This document shows, in pieces, positions 29,011 to 38,479 of a stretch of DNA of 64,000 bases. The DNA is taken from contig NC_135041.1 of NCBI RefSeq assembly GCF_051020975.1, positions 2,492,256-2,556,255 of the forward strand, read 5' to 3'. The stretch comes from Osmia lignaria lignaria. Taxonomy: Eukaryota > Arthropoda > Insecta > Hymenoptera > Megachilidae. Position 1 is the first letter of the stretch. Each line of letters starts with the position of its first letter. The position numbers were made by a program, and so were the translations under genes. The notes beneath the pieces were generated by a model. It worked only from the letters and a program-made list of their open reading frames with translations. It had not been told where the DNA came from and searched no databases.

Positions 29011-32000
29011 CTAAATGCTTAGTTTGTTCGCATGAACTGTTTTTGGCTTTCCTTTGTAATTGATTGTTATATTATTGTTATCCCCTATTTTTAGTATTTC
29101 ATATGGCCCTAGATACCAATCTTTTTCTAATTTTCCCGGTTTGGGTTCTTTGAGTAACCATACTTTGTCTCCGGTTTTGAATTCTACCGATTTAATGAAT
29201 CTATCGTAGTATTCTTTTGATTTCATTTTTGAGTCAATTAGATTTTCGCGTGCCATACTAGCTATATCTCTCATGTTTTTTATTAAATTTTCCAAATAAT
29301 CGCTGTGTGTAGGTAGTTGTTCTGATTTCTTTAGGGGTTCAGTCGAAGGTAGCCTAGCTGGATAAGCGAAAACCAGTTCATGTGGTGTGAATTTATGACT
29401 GGAATGAATGCTTGTGTTATAATTGAATTGTGCTAGCTCTAGAAGTTCATCCCATTCACATTTTTTTGTTGAAAAGTTTTTTAAATATTCGCAAAGTGGA
29501 TGGTGTGCTCTTTCTAATGATCCATTTGATTGGGGTGAAAAAGCTGTTGTTTCGATTTTTGAGAATTTAAATCTTTTTGCAACTTGTTTCATTATTTTGC
29601 TAGTGAAATTTGTTCCTCTATCTGTGAGTACTATTTTAGGTGAGCCGAAAGTGCATATAAATTTTTTTACAAAAGCGTCTGCGACTGATTCTGCTGTCTG
29701 ATCTTTTAGAGGTACTGCTACTAAGAATTTCGATAATTGGTCTTGTATGGTTAAGATGTATTTATTATTATTTTTTGTAACGTTGAGTGGACCAACTACG
29801 TCCATCGCGATTTTATCGAAAGTTTTTATTGGTGTGTCTGTTATAACCATCGGTTGTCTAGTTTTAACTCTTTTTAATTTATTTCTTTGACATTCCTCGC
29901 ACTTTTTTATTTTGTTTTGAATGTCTTGTTTTAGGTTTTCCCAAAAGAATTTGTCTTTTATTCTATTGTATGTTCTATTTACGCCTGAGTGACCTCCTAG
30001 TTTTGTGGAGTGGAATTGGTCAAATATTTTATCTCTGTTTTCAGGTTTTACGTATTCGATACTGTTTAGGCATATTATTATTTTAATGTTTGTTTTATTG
30101 AAGGTGTTTTTTAATATTTCCTCTATTTCGTGCCAGTTTATATTTAATATTTTAATGTCTTTTGAAATACTGAAGATTTTTATATTTTTCCGTATAAGTA
30201 AGTCTTTTAATGTATTAAATAATTTTATCAGATTTTGTTTTATTTTTTCCGATGATGTTGCTACGTTTAAGCATAAGATAAAGAGTTTTTTGTTATTTAC
30301 TTCTATTAATTCAATTTCGTTTTCGGATAGCTTGGGATTTACTTTTATATTCTTGATTTCCATTAACGCGTTGGTGTTTTTGTCTAGAGGTATGCCTTGT
30401 TGAGTAATTATTTGTACGATGTTATCGTTTCTAAATTGAATTGAGTTTTTTGTGTAAATTAAATTTTCCTGTTCCTGTTCTTCTATATTGTCTTTTTTTC
30501 CTTTATTTTCCTGTTTCTTGCGCTTAGTCGTTTTTCCCTTATTATTGCTATTCAGAGTTGCCTCTTGGTTTAACGGTTCTTGGATCTTTTTTCTTGGTCT
30601 ACCCCTTCCTCTTTTGATTTTGGTGTGATTGTCGTTTGGGGCTTCTACTTTATTTTGACTTGGAATTTTTACGGGTGTCGATTTTTCGCTGATTTTTTTC
30701 TTTCCTTGCGCTCTTGTTGTAACGGAAACGTGTACGTTGTCTACTGGATTTCTCGATAATGCATCGGCGTTCACGTTTTGCTTACCCGGTTTATATACTA
30801 TATTGTATTCGTAATCCGATAATTTTAGTCTCCATTTTTGTACTCTGGTATTATTGTCAGCTGTTTTTAGCCAAAGTAATGGTTTATGATCTGTGACTAT
30901 TGTAAATTTATTCCCGTAAATGTAGTTTCGGAATGTTTTTATCGCGAACATTATTGCCAGAGCTTCTTTTTCGTAGGTGTCGTATTTAATTTCGGCTTCT
31001 TGCAATACACGTGATGCGTATGCAATTGGTTTATCTTTCCCGATTTCTCCTTGTGATAATACTGCACCTAGAGCGTATTTAGATGCGTCTGTCGTAATAA
31101 CGTATGGTTTCTCGAATTGTGGATACTGTAGGATGGGTGCGTTGCATAATATTTCCTTGAGTTTTACAAAAGCGTCTTGCTGTTCCGTGTTCCAGGAAAA
31201 TTTCGTGTCTTTTTGCAGTAAACTCGTTAGAGGTTTTGCAATTTTTGCAAAATTATTTATGAATCGTCTATAGTATCCTGCGAGTCCCAAGAATTCTCTT
31301 ATGTTCTTGACGTTCTTGGGAGTAGGAAATTTTTGGACAGCTTCCGTTTTTGCTGGGTCGGGTTTTATCCCTTCCCCACTTATTATATGACCTAGGAAGC
31401 ATACTTCTGCTTTAAGAAATTCGCATTTTTCGGGTTCGAGTTTTAATTTTACTTTTCTTAATTTCTGAGCGACTATGTTGAATCTCATATTGAGTTCTTC
31501 TAGGTTTTCTCCAAATACTATAATATCGTCAATGAAGACAAAGCAGATTTTTCCAATTGAGTCTCCTAAGGTTGTATTTATTACTCTCTGAAAGGTTCGT
31601 GGTGAATTTCTTAATCCGAAAGGTAGGACGTTGAATTCGAATCGTCCTAGTGGATGTATGCTGAAAGCTGTCTTATGTATATCCCTTGGGTTCATTTTGA
31701 TTTGATGGAAGCCTGATTTTAGATCTATTACGTGATATAGTTTTGCTTGTCCTAACTGGTCGAAAATTTCGGTTATGTTTGGAAGTAGATATGGGTCTGG
31801 AATCGTTTTTTCATTTAGTTTCCTGTAGTCTATCACTAGTCTCCATCTTTTTTTTCCTTCAGCTGTTTCTTTCTTTTTGACTACCCAAGTTGGAGCGTTA
31901 AAAGCACTTTTTGAATGTCTGACAAAACCGTTTGCAATTAATTTTTCTGTTTCCTTTACTGCCGTTTCTTTTAGCCTATGTGGTAAAGGGAATTGTTTTA

Positions 32001-33537
32001 CGTATACAGGTTTTTCGTCCGTTAGGTTAATTTCGTGTTGTTCTGTATTATATGATTCTATTTTATCTCCTTCTACCCAAAATATATCGTTATTATCCTC
32101 AATTAGTTCCTTCATTATAGTTCTGTTTCCTTCTGATAGATTTCCTAATCGAATTTTTCCTAATAGTTTGTCTCGTCGATTTTCCGTTTCTTTGCTTTCC
32201 ATTGCAATATTATCTTCCTTGTTTTCGGCAAAACTGATTTTTCCTACTTCTAATATTTCGCTTTCGTTTATTTTTGGTAGATTTCCTGTTTCTTGAAATC
32301 CTTCCAGTATATCTTCTACATCGTACGAAGCATAGTTATATTTGTTTTCTAAAGGGTCGGTTTCGTTTTTGAATTTGATGTTTGTATTCTCGTCCACTTT
32401 GGTTAGAAATTCTGTATAGTCGTAAGAGTCTATTTCACATTTTTCTTCTTGATTGTCGAGTACTGTATTTATACTGTTTATTATCTGTTCTATGTATTTG
32501 TTATCTGTTTCTAAATGTTCCTCGGGATTTGATGACGTCGTCTTTTCTGTATCTATTGTCACGTTACCTGGTTCGTTATTTAATTTGTCCACTATGTTTA
32601 ATAAATGTAGTGTGTCGTTATTGAGGCTAACGTCCCAGTTTCCTGTCATATTATCCGGTTGCGGAAGGTCTTGGCTTGCACTGTCTTTGTCGCTCGTGTT
32701 TTCGCTGATTTCTGTTTGGTGCAAGGTTCCTGCGTCCGTATGTACAGGGGTCAGTGTCTCGTTCGCGTGAGTCGTGTCTTGAAGTATTTTGTTGAGGAAG
32801 CATTTTTGCTCGTCTGTTAGTTTTGGTAACTGATGTAAAGCTAATGTTTGACTTGTTATATTTGCCTCTCCTGATTTTAGTTCGAATTTTCCATTATTTA
32901 TTTCTACGTATCCCTCGTCTAATCTTAATTTTTGTTCCAGGAGTACTTTTATTCCTAATATTCCGTCATATGGTATTGAAAAGTCCTGTGGTGCTACATG
33001 AAAATCGAAATATTGGTAGTTTATCGGTATTCTTACTGCTCCTAAAGTTTGCAATGGTTTGTCTGTAATGCCTGAGAGTAATATTTTTCTGTCTTGTAAT
33101 ATTGCGTTTATAGGAATTTGGTCTTTTTTTATAATATTTAGTTGTGCACCGCTGTCAATAAGGAGGTTGCATTCCTTTCTTGTGTAAGGATTTTCTATTG
33201 TAATGTATTGTAATAGGTTCTCCAATCTCAGTGAATACGTTGCCATTCTTGTTGTTATTCTTTCTTCTTTTATGATTTGATCATCGGGCAAGTTGGGTCC
33301 TAGCGTTTTTTCTTGTTCTGATTCCTTTGGCTTCGTACTGTCGTTAATTTTATGTGTTTTGAGCGGCTCATCCTTGCTCCTCCCTATGCGCTCTCTCCAG
33401 GAGGAGTTTATTCGTTTCCCGATCTGTACTGTTGATGGTTTTGCCCTCTGTAGCATTCTTCTGTTGTGTGATTCGTACTTTTGCATAGGTTGCAGATTTT
33501 TCCGGCGCTGTTTTCCAGGCTTTTTAGTTTCCTGCAT
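29011..33537 (-). CDS. pol: Pol polyprotein: protease, RT, RNase H, integrase (Y2)
   Basis: Array copy of the Y1 pol with the same 1,508-residue translation. Every catalytic motif is present: DSG protease, FIDD RT, RNase H, H2C2 and DDE integrase. Two intact copies 14 kb apart make this the only coding set in the window that might still be active, though neither copy has two LTRs of its own. Confidence 0.9.
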   Translation of the reverse strand: MQETKKPGKQRRKNLQPMQKYESHNRRMLQRAKPSTVQIGKRINSSWRERIGRSKDEPLKTHKINDSTKPKESEQEKTLGPNLPDDQIIKEERITTRMATYSLRLENLLQYITIENPYTRKECNLLIDSGAQLNIIKKDQIPINAILQDRKILLSGITDKPLQTLGAVRIPINYQYFDFHVAPQDFSIPYDGILGIKVLLEQKLRLDEGYVEINNGKFELKSGEANITSQTLALHQLPKLTDEQKCFLNKILQDTTHANETLTPVHTDAGTLHQTEISENTSDKDSASQDLPQPDNMTGNWDVSLNNDTLHLLNIVDKLNNEPGNVTIDTEKTTSSNPEEHLETDNKYIEQIINSINTVLDNQEEKCEIDSYDYTEFLTKVDENTNIKFKNETDPLENKYNYASYDVEDILEGFQETGNLPKINESEILEVGKISFAENKEDNIAMESKETENRRDKLLGKIRLGNLSEGNRTIMKELIEDNNDIFWVEGDKIESYNTEQHEINLTDEKPVYVKQFPLPHRLKETAVKETEKLIANGFVRHSKSAFNAPTWVVKKKETAEGKKRWRLVIDYRKLNEKTIPDPYLLPNITEIFDQLGQAKLYHVIDLKSGFHQIKMNPRDIHKTAFSIHPLGRFEFNVLPFGLRNSPRTFQRVINTTLGDSIGKICFVFIDDIIVFGENLEELNMRFNIVAQKLRKVKLKLEPEKCEFLKAEVCFLGHIISGEGIKPDPAKTEAVQKFPTPKNVKNIREFLGLAGYYRRFINNFAKIAKPLTSLLQKDTKFSWNTEQQDAFVKLKEILCNAPILQYPQFEKPYVITTDASKYALGAVLSQGEIGKDKPIAYASRVLQEAEIKYDTYEKEALAIMFAIKTFRNYIYGNKFTIVTDHKPLLWLKTADNNTRVQKWRLKLSDYEYNIVYKPGKQNVNADALSRNPVDNVHVSVTTRAQGKKKISEKSTPVKIPSQNKVEAPNDNHTKIKRGRGRPRKKIQEPLNQEATLNSNNKGKTTKRKKQENKGKKDNIEEQEQENLIYTKNSIQFRNDNIVQIITQQGIPLDKNTNALMEIKNIKVNPKLSENEIELIEVNNKKLFILCLNVATSSEKIKQNLIKLFNTLKDLLIRKNIKIFSISKDIKILNINWHEIEEILKNTFNKTNIKIIICLNSIEYVKPENRDKIFDQFHSTKLGGHSGVNRTYNRIKDKFFWENLKQDIQNKIKKCEECQRNKLKRVKTRQPMVITDTPIKTFDKIAMDVVGPLNVTKNNNKYILTIQDQLSKFLVAVPLKDQTAESVADAFVKKFICTFGSPKIVLTDRGTNFTSKIMKQVAKRFKFSKIETTAFSPQSNGSLERAHHPLCEYLKNFSTKKCEWDELLELAQFNYNTSIHSSHKFTPHELVFAYPARLPSTEPLKKSEQLPTHSDYLENLIKNMRDIASMARENLIDSKMKSKEYYDRFIKSVEFKTGDKVWLLKEPKPGKLEKDWYLGPYEILKIGDNNNITINYKGKPKTVHANKLSI

Positions 33538-35633
33538 GCGTCTATTTGGTGTCCTGGCTCTTTGCAGTAGGAACAGATATCTCTTTTTTGTGCTCGTAGT
33601 TCGATGGCTTTTAGTTTCCTACATTCCTCTATTGTGTGATTTGGGGTTTTACAATACTCGCAGAATCTTCGTAGTTCGCTTGTGTGTTTCTGATTGGCCC
33701 TATTGTCATTACTATTTTTAAAATAATTACTATCGTTGTGATTGTATTTTCTGTGGTAGTTACTCCTATATGAATCATTTGATTTTTGTTGAGGTTTCCT
33801 TGGCTCGTGGCAGTCTTCTGCCGAGTGTCCTAGTCGCTTACAAAGTTGGCATTTAATTTGATTTGTTCTGGTTTGGAAAACTCTTGCTTCCTCGCAATTT
33901 GCCGCGCTGTGGCCTTCTTCCTTACAGATTGTACACATGACTAATTGGAGATCGTTGGGTTTTGTTGTTGGGCAAGTTTTTGCTGTGTGGCCCGCTTCGT
34001 CGCACAGTTGGCACGTAGGTGTTGGACAATCTTTTGTTGTATGATACCTGCTATTACAGATTTCGCAAAGTTCTGTAATTTTTGGGAATTTCGTGCAGGT
34101 GTTTGGTTCGTGACCGGTTCCTCCGCATTTCCAACATGTCTCGTATTCGATTATAAACGGGCATTCGCTGACCGTGTGCCCCTTTATTTGGCAGTATTGG
34201 CAGTGCTGTCCCTTTACTTTGTTCATCTTACATGCATCTGTTGAATGTCCTGGAGTGTTGCAATGTTTGCAAATGAGTTCTATTTTCTTTTTGGCCAGTT
34301 TGCAGTTATACGATATGTGATCCTTGCTTTTGCAATATACGCATGCCGCGTTCTTGCAAAATAAGGCTTCATGATTTAGGTCTTGGCATATTTGACACAT
34401 ATATATTGCTGAGTTTGCGTCGTGTTTCCCGAGACTGTACAGTATGTTAGCCGGTTTGTTTCTCAATATGTCCTGTTTTCCTAACTTTGTTTCTACTTCG
34501 ATTGCTTCCTTTATAAGGGCAGCTATATTGTCTTTTTGTTTTAGTTCTAATCTGATTTCTTGCCTTAGTCCGTTTTTAAAGCTTTTTTCTGCATCGGTTT
34601 TTATGGCTTTGTCGAATTCTTGTATAGCTTGCTGGGTTATACCTGCTTCTGTTTTCTTTAGTTCTTTGATCTGGATTACTAGTTCTTGTAGTCTGTTCCC
34701 GTAACTGAGCACTGTTTCGTCCGGTCTTTGCGTTAGTTCTGTTAATTTTCCATATAGGGTGTGTATATTTTCAGTGGATGGAAATAGTATTCTTATTGCT
34801 GTGATAAAATCATTTAAGTTATCTAAGGGTGTATTTATTAATGCTTTGTATACTTCGCCTTTTAGTTTTACTTTCACAATTTGAATTAGGGCTGGTTCGT
34901 CTGTGGGTGTTATGGTGTTTTTGGCGTGCTTTAATTTTTCTATGTATTCTGTGACTGACATATTTTTCCCGTCGAATTCGGGTACTAGGGTTGCTACGTA
35001 TTTTAGGGGTAATCTTAGGGGTTGGATTTGAATTTGTTGGTCTGTCATTTTCTTTTTCGGACTTGCGCAGATGAGTGTTAAATTTTCTTTGCTATTCTCT
35101 CCGTCCAGATTTCCTATTAGGCTTGGTTGCTCTGTGATTCCTTCGATTTCGAGTAGGGATATGTCGTTTTTGTAGCTATTGTTTATTGTTTCGTTTAATG
35201 TTTCGGTATTATTTCTGTTATCCTGGGGACTTATTCGGATTAGTGGGGATGCGAAACTTCCTGTTTGTTTGTTATTATCGGCTTCGTTACTTGGATTAAT
35301 TGTAAATCCTATATTCTTGTTTTGCCAGTTGGCACTTTCGTTTTCTGTTTGGTTAGTGTTTATTGCTAGATTTTTAACGTTCTTTGTTTTGGGTATTGCA
35401 CCTAGATTTGTATTCGCGTTTGACACCTCGGCTGTGACTTCTGGTGTGAAGTCAAATGTTCTTCGTTCTGTTGGTGAACGCGGTGTTTTACGGCTTTGTA
35501 AAAAAGCTGATGCGTAATTACGATCTTCTACGATACTTTTAAGTTCAGGATTTTCTTGTGTCCTGCTTCTTGTTAATCTATTTCCGTCCGTAGTATTTTT
35601 GTTATCCGTTGGTTTAAAATTTTTATTATTCAT
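33408..35633 (-). CDS. gag: Gag polyprotein with 12 zinc knuckles (Y2)
   Basis: Array copy of the Y1 gag, 741 residues, open throughout. One substitution was noticed: residue 490 in the fourth zinc knuckle is Ser here and Asn in Y1. It is a non-ligand position between His and the last Cys, so zinc binding should be kept. Confidence 0.9.
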   Translation of the reverse strand: MNNKNFKPTDNKNTTDGNRLTRSRTQENPELKSIVEDRNYASAFLQSRKTPRSPTERRTFDFTPEVTAEVSNANTNLGAIPKTKNVKNLAINTNQTENESANWQNKNIGFTINPSNEADNNKQTGSFASPLIRISPQDNRNNTETLNETINNSYKNDISLLEIEGITEQPSLIGNLDGENSKENLTLICASPKKKMTDQQIQIQPLRLPLKYVATLVPEFDGKNMSVTEYIEKLKHAKNTITPTDEPALIQIVKVKLKGEVYKALINTPLDNLNDFITAIRILFPSTENIHTLYGKLTELTQRPDETVLSYGNRLQELVIQIKELKKTEAGITQQAIQEFDKAIKTDAEKSFKNGLRQEIRLELKQKDNIAALIKEAIEVETKLGKQDILRNKPANILYSLGKHDANSAIYMCQICQDLNHEALFCKNAACVYCKSKDHISYNCKLAKKKIELICKHCNTPGHSTDACKMNKVKGQHCQYCQIKGHTVSECPFIIEYETCWKCGGTGHEPNTCTKFPKITELCEICNSRYHTTKDCPTPTCQLCDEAGHTAKTCPTTKPNDLQLVMCTICKEEGHSAANCEEARVFQTRTNQIKCQLCKRLGHSAEDCHEPRKPQQKSNDSYRSNYHRKYNHNDSNYFKNSNDNRANQKHTSELRRFCEYCKTPNHTIEECRKLKAIELRAQKRDICSYCKEPGHQIDACRKLKSLENSAGKICNLCKSTNHTTEECYRGQNHQQYRSGNE

Positions 35634-35891
35634 TTGAAATTTTCATTATTTGTGATTATTTAGAGAGTAAGTGAGTTCGTTTTATGTTTAAGTATTTCTT
35701 TATGTATGCTTTGTAGCAGTATTTCAATAAATTGCTTGTGTTGTATATAAAATTGATTCGAAAGTGAATGACTTGGATTCTTCTAAAGTTGCAGGCAAAG
35801 ATTTATATTCTCTAGCTAGATTTTTTTCTTGAATTTACCCTATATTACAGGTTAGTAGCGTTCGTTGGCGTTCGATTCGTACCGGAACCAC

Positions 35892-36741
35892 TGTAAAGTC
35901 GCGGAGTTCTCTCTCTCACTGAGTCCTCGGCGTACTTTATGAAATGTGATCTGCGTTGTCAGGTAGATAGAGGTTCTCACTTACCTTTCGCTGGGTTGGG
36001 TAGAACCTATCTATGGACTGAACCTGTGGTGTGTGTGTCGTCCAAGTGTTGGAGCGGTAGGGTAGATGTTCGAGTGAAGATCACGCACTTTCGATCACAA
36101 TGAATGTTTATTCGTAACTGGTACAGTTCTTGATTCGCGCGCGGTTACAATCGAGTCTTACAGAATCTTGCTCTGTCGAAGCCCTGAGCTTCGTAGCAGA
36201 GTCATAAACGCTAGACTTAGTTAATTTATCGATATTACCGGAATCTTGCTCTGTCGAAGTCCTGAGCTTCGTAGCAGAGTCGTGTAGATTCTAGAGTATC
36301 GAACTCTGAACGGTACTTCGCGGATTATATTCGCGGATTTTGGTACTTGTACTTGAATTTCGAACTGCGCCTACGAGAACTTCTTACGAGAACTATTGGT
36401 AATATTGACTGTGTACGGGCGGGCCCGGTCGCGTTATTTTATATTGACAAATGAGGTCGACATTTGATTTGGCAATTCGGGTGAACCACCTCATTCGGAT
36501 CGTCAGCGTTCTCGCCGTACGACGACCCGGCTGAGTTGCTCACTCAGAATTTGCGGAACGATGAATTTGGATGGTGCAATGGAAGTTTAAAGAATTTAGT
36601 TGATGAAATAGGAGTTCCAAGAATGCGTCGTAGGACGTGACAATACATATGTTGTCCTGATTTGAATTGTGAAATCGATTGCAAAATTAAGGAAGTTTAT
36701 GTTTATTTATATGTATATAGAATGCGTCACAGGACGTGACA
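35892..36741 (-). promoter_or_regulatory. 5' LTR-like region of Y2
   Basis: Array copy of 21866-22715: terminal motif at 36741 and again at 36642, hairpins at 36170-36201 and 36248-36279, AATAAA on the minus strand at 36112-36107. Confidence 0.5.
35979..35988 (-). other. Splice donor in the Y2 leader
   Basis: Array copy of the donor at 21959|21958, here cut between 35985 and 35984. Confidence 0.6.
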
Positions 36742-38479
36742 CCCTTATCGTTTTCTTCTAATTCACTAATAGTTTATTGTACTTGCCTTCATTCCTGATT
36801 GTTCTTTAACCGTTTCTTGCTTGCTTGTTAATCCCCGTTTAATGGAGTGATGTACAATGTTGTTTCTTCAAGCAACTCCAATATTTACTTTGTCCTTATT
36901 TGCTTTTGTTATATTTATGTTGCTGTATACATTATGCTTACCATTATTTACTGTTTTTCCTTCTTGGATCTATTGTCAATTAATTATTTCGACTTATTAA
37001 CTAGATCTTCTTTTGTGGAGGTATGGTATTCTTTCATGGTTTAATACGGTGGTATAATTTTCTGGAATTTCAATATTTTGTCTTGTTACTGGATTTTGGC
37101 CTGTTCAGTTTATTATTTGTTGTCTTCTAAGTATACCTGTTCATTACAAGGTTGTTTGGTTATATGTAATGGAAGTTTTAATCGACTATCAATCTGCATT
37201 ATCCTGGCTGATCGGGAGGTGTTTTCAGCTGGTTTAGCATTTTAATCCAGTTCCGTTTTATTTCCTATTATTTCTAGCCGTTCTTCTGGTTGGCACCTTG
37301 ATAGATTTGATAGATAGATTTTGAAGGGTTTGGCGGTCATACAGATATTCATTATGTTATACATGTGTGGCGTACCTTTCTTTTGTGGGGATCTTCTTTT
37401 CTTTTCCTTATCTTGCGTCCATGCATGGTGCTTAGTTAGCATTAAAAGCCGCTGTTTTGGCCATACTTAACCTTATTGACTTCTGTTATACTTACCAGTT
37501 TTCTATAATCACTTTCTTTCCTCCTATTTATTGTTGATTGTTTTTTTTACTTTAGCTAAGTCGTTGATTTTGATTCCATTAAGTTGGTCTGCAAGGGGTG
37601 AGAAGTTTTGAGGTTAATACTTGTTGATGTTGATTATTAATGGGTTTTGTTTCTTACCCTTAGGGTGTTGTTAATGAAATGATGTTTTGTTTTGTTTTAC
37701 TCTTGGTTGTGGTGTTATGCAGGTTGCACTTTTGCTCTTTTGTTGCTGAGTTTAATCTAGCTAATGTTGACTGACATTTGCTATTTGCGGTTTGGCACTC
37801 TTATTTCATTTCACATCATTGGTTGATTTTATAGATTATTTAAATTTTTCCATTTTATCGGTTTTATTTGCAACGTTGCGATGATGTTAAGTGCTAAATA
37901 TTCTTTGCAATTCGCTTTCCGCTACTTGATTTGACGTTTAACGTTTGACGTTTTACTGTTTGATTATTTGCTCATATTATGTTGGGTCCACATTCTTCTC
38001 TGCCGGGCTCACTTCTTCTTTCTTTTGTCAATTGCTCAGCTTTATTCTTGTTGTCTTATTTAAATTTTAATTGATTTTGACCCGTTTGATTGGTTCTATG
38101 TAAAACCCACGGGATATTTGTTGTTCGATTTGATTTTAGTCATCATTATTTTGGCAATTAGTCTTTTGTTTGTATTGCATAATAATTTATTTACACAGTA
38201 TGGTACTACAATGTGCCTTGTTATTTACTCAATTATGTTTCTTGCTTTGGCTTATTCAATATACTTATTTATATTATTTTGGTATTTAGTTACCTTTTAT
38301 CTTAGTATTTTTACCTATAGCTGTATTGTGGAATTTTGTGTTTAATAATTTAGGCAATTTTACATTTTGTTCTTCGATTCATCGCATTCAATTGACTCTG
38401 CCTTATGATGACTTTATATTTTTTTTCTTCTGTCGGGTTCTCTTTTCTTTCTTAATTGTTTCATTCATTTTGTTGCTTG

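Larger units (their letters stand above)
26773..36741 (-). mobile_element. Gypsy/errantivirus-like element, copy Y2 (3' end missing)
   Basis: Second array copy of Y, offset by 14,026 bp, with the same order and the same two edges. The only coding difference I noticed is one residue in the fourth zinc knuckle of gag (asparagine in Y1, serine in Y2). Confidence 0.85.
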
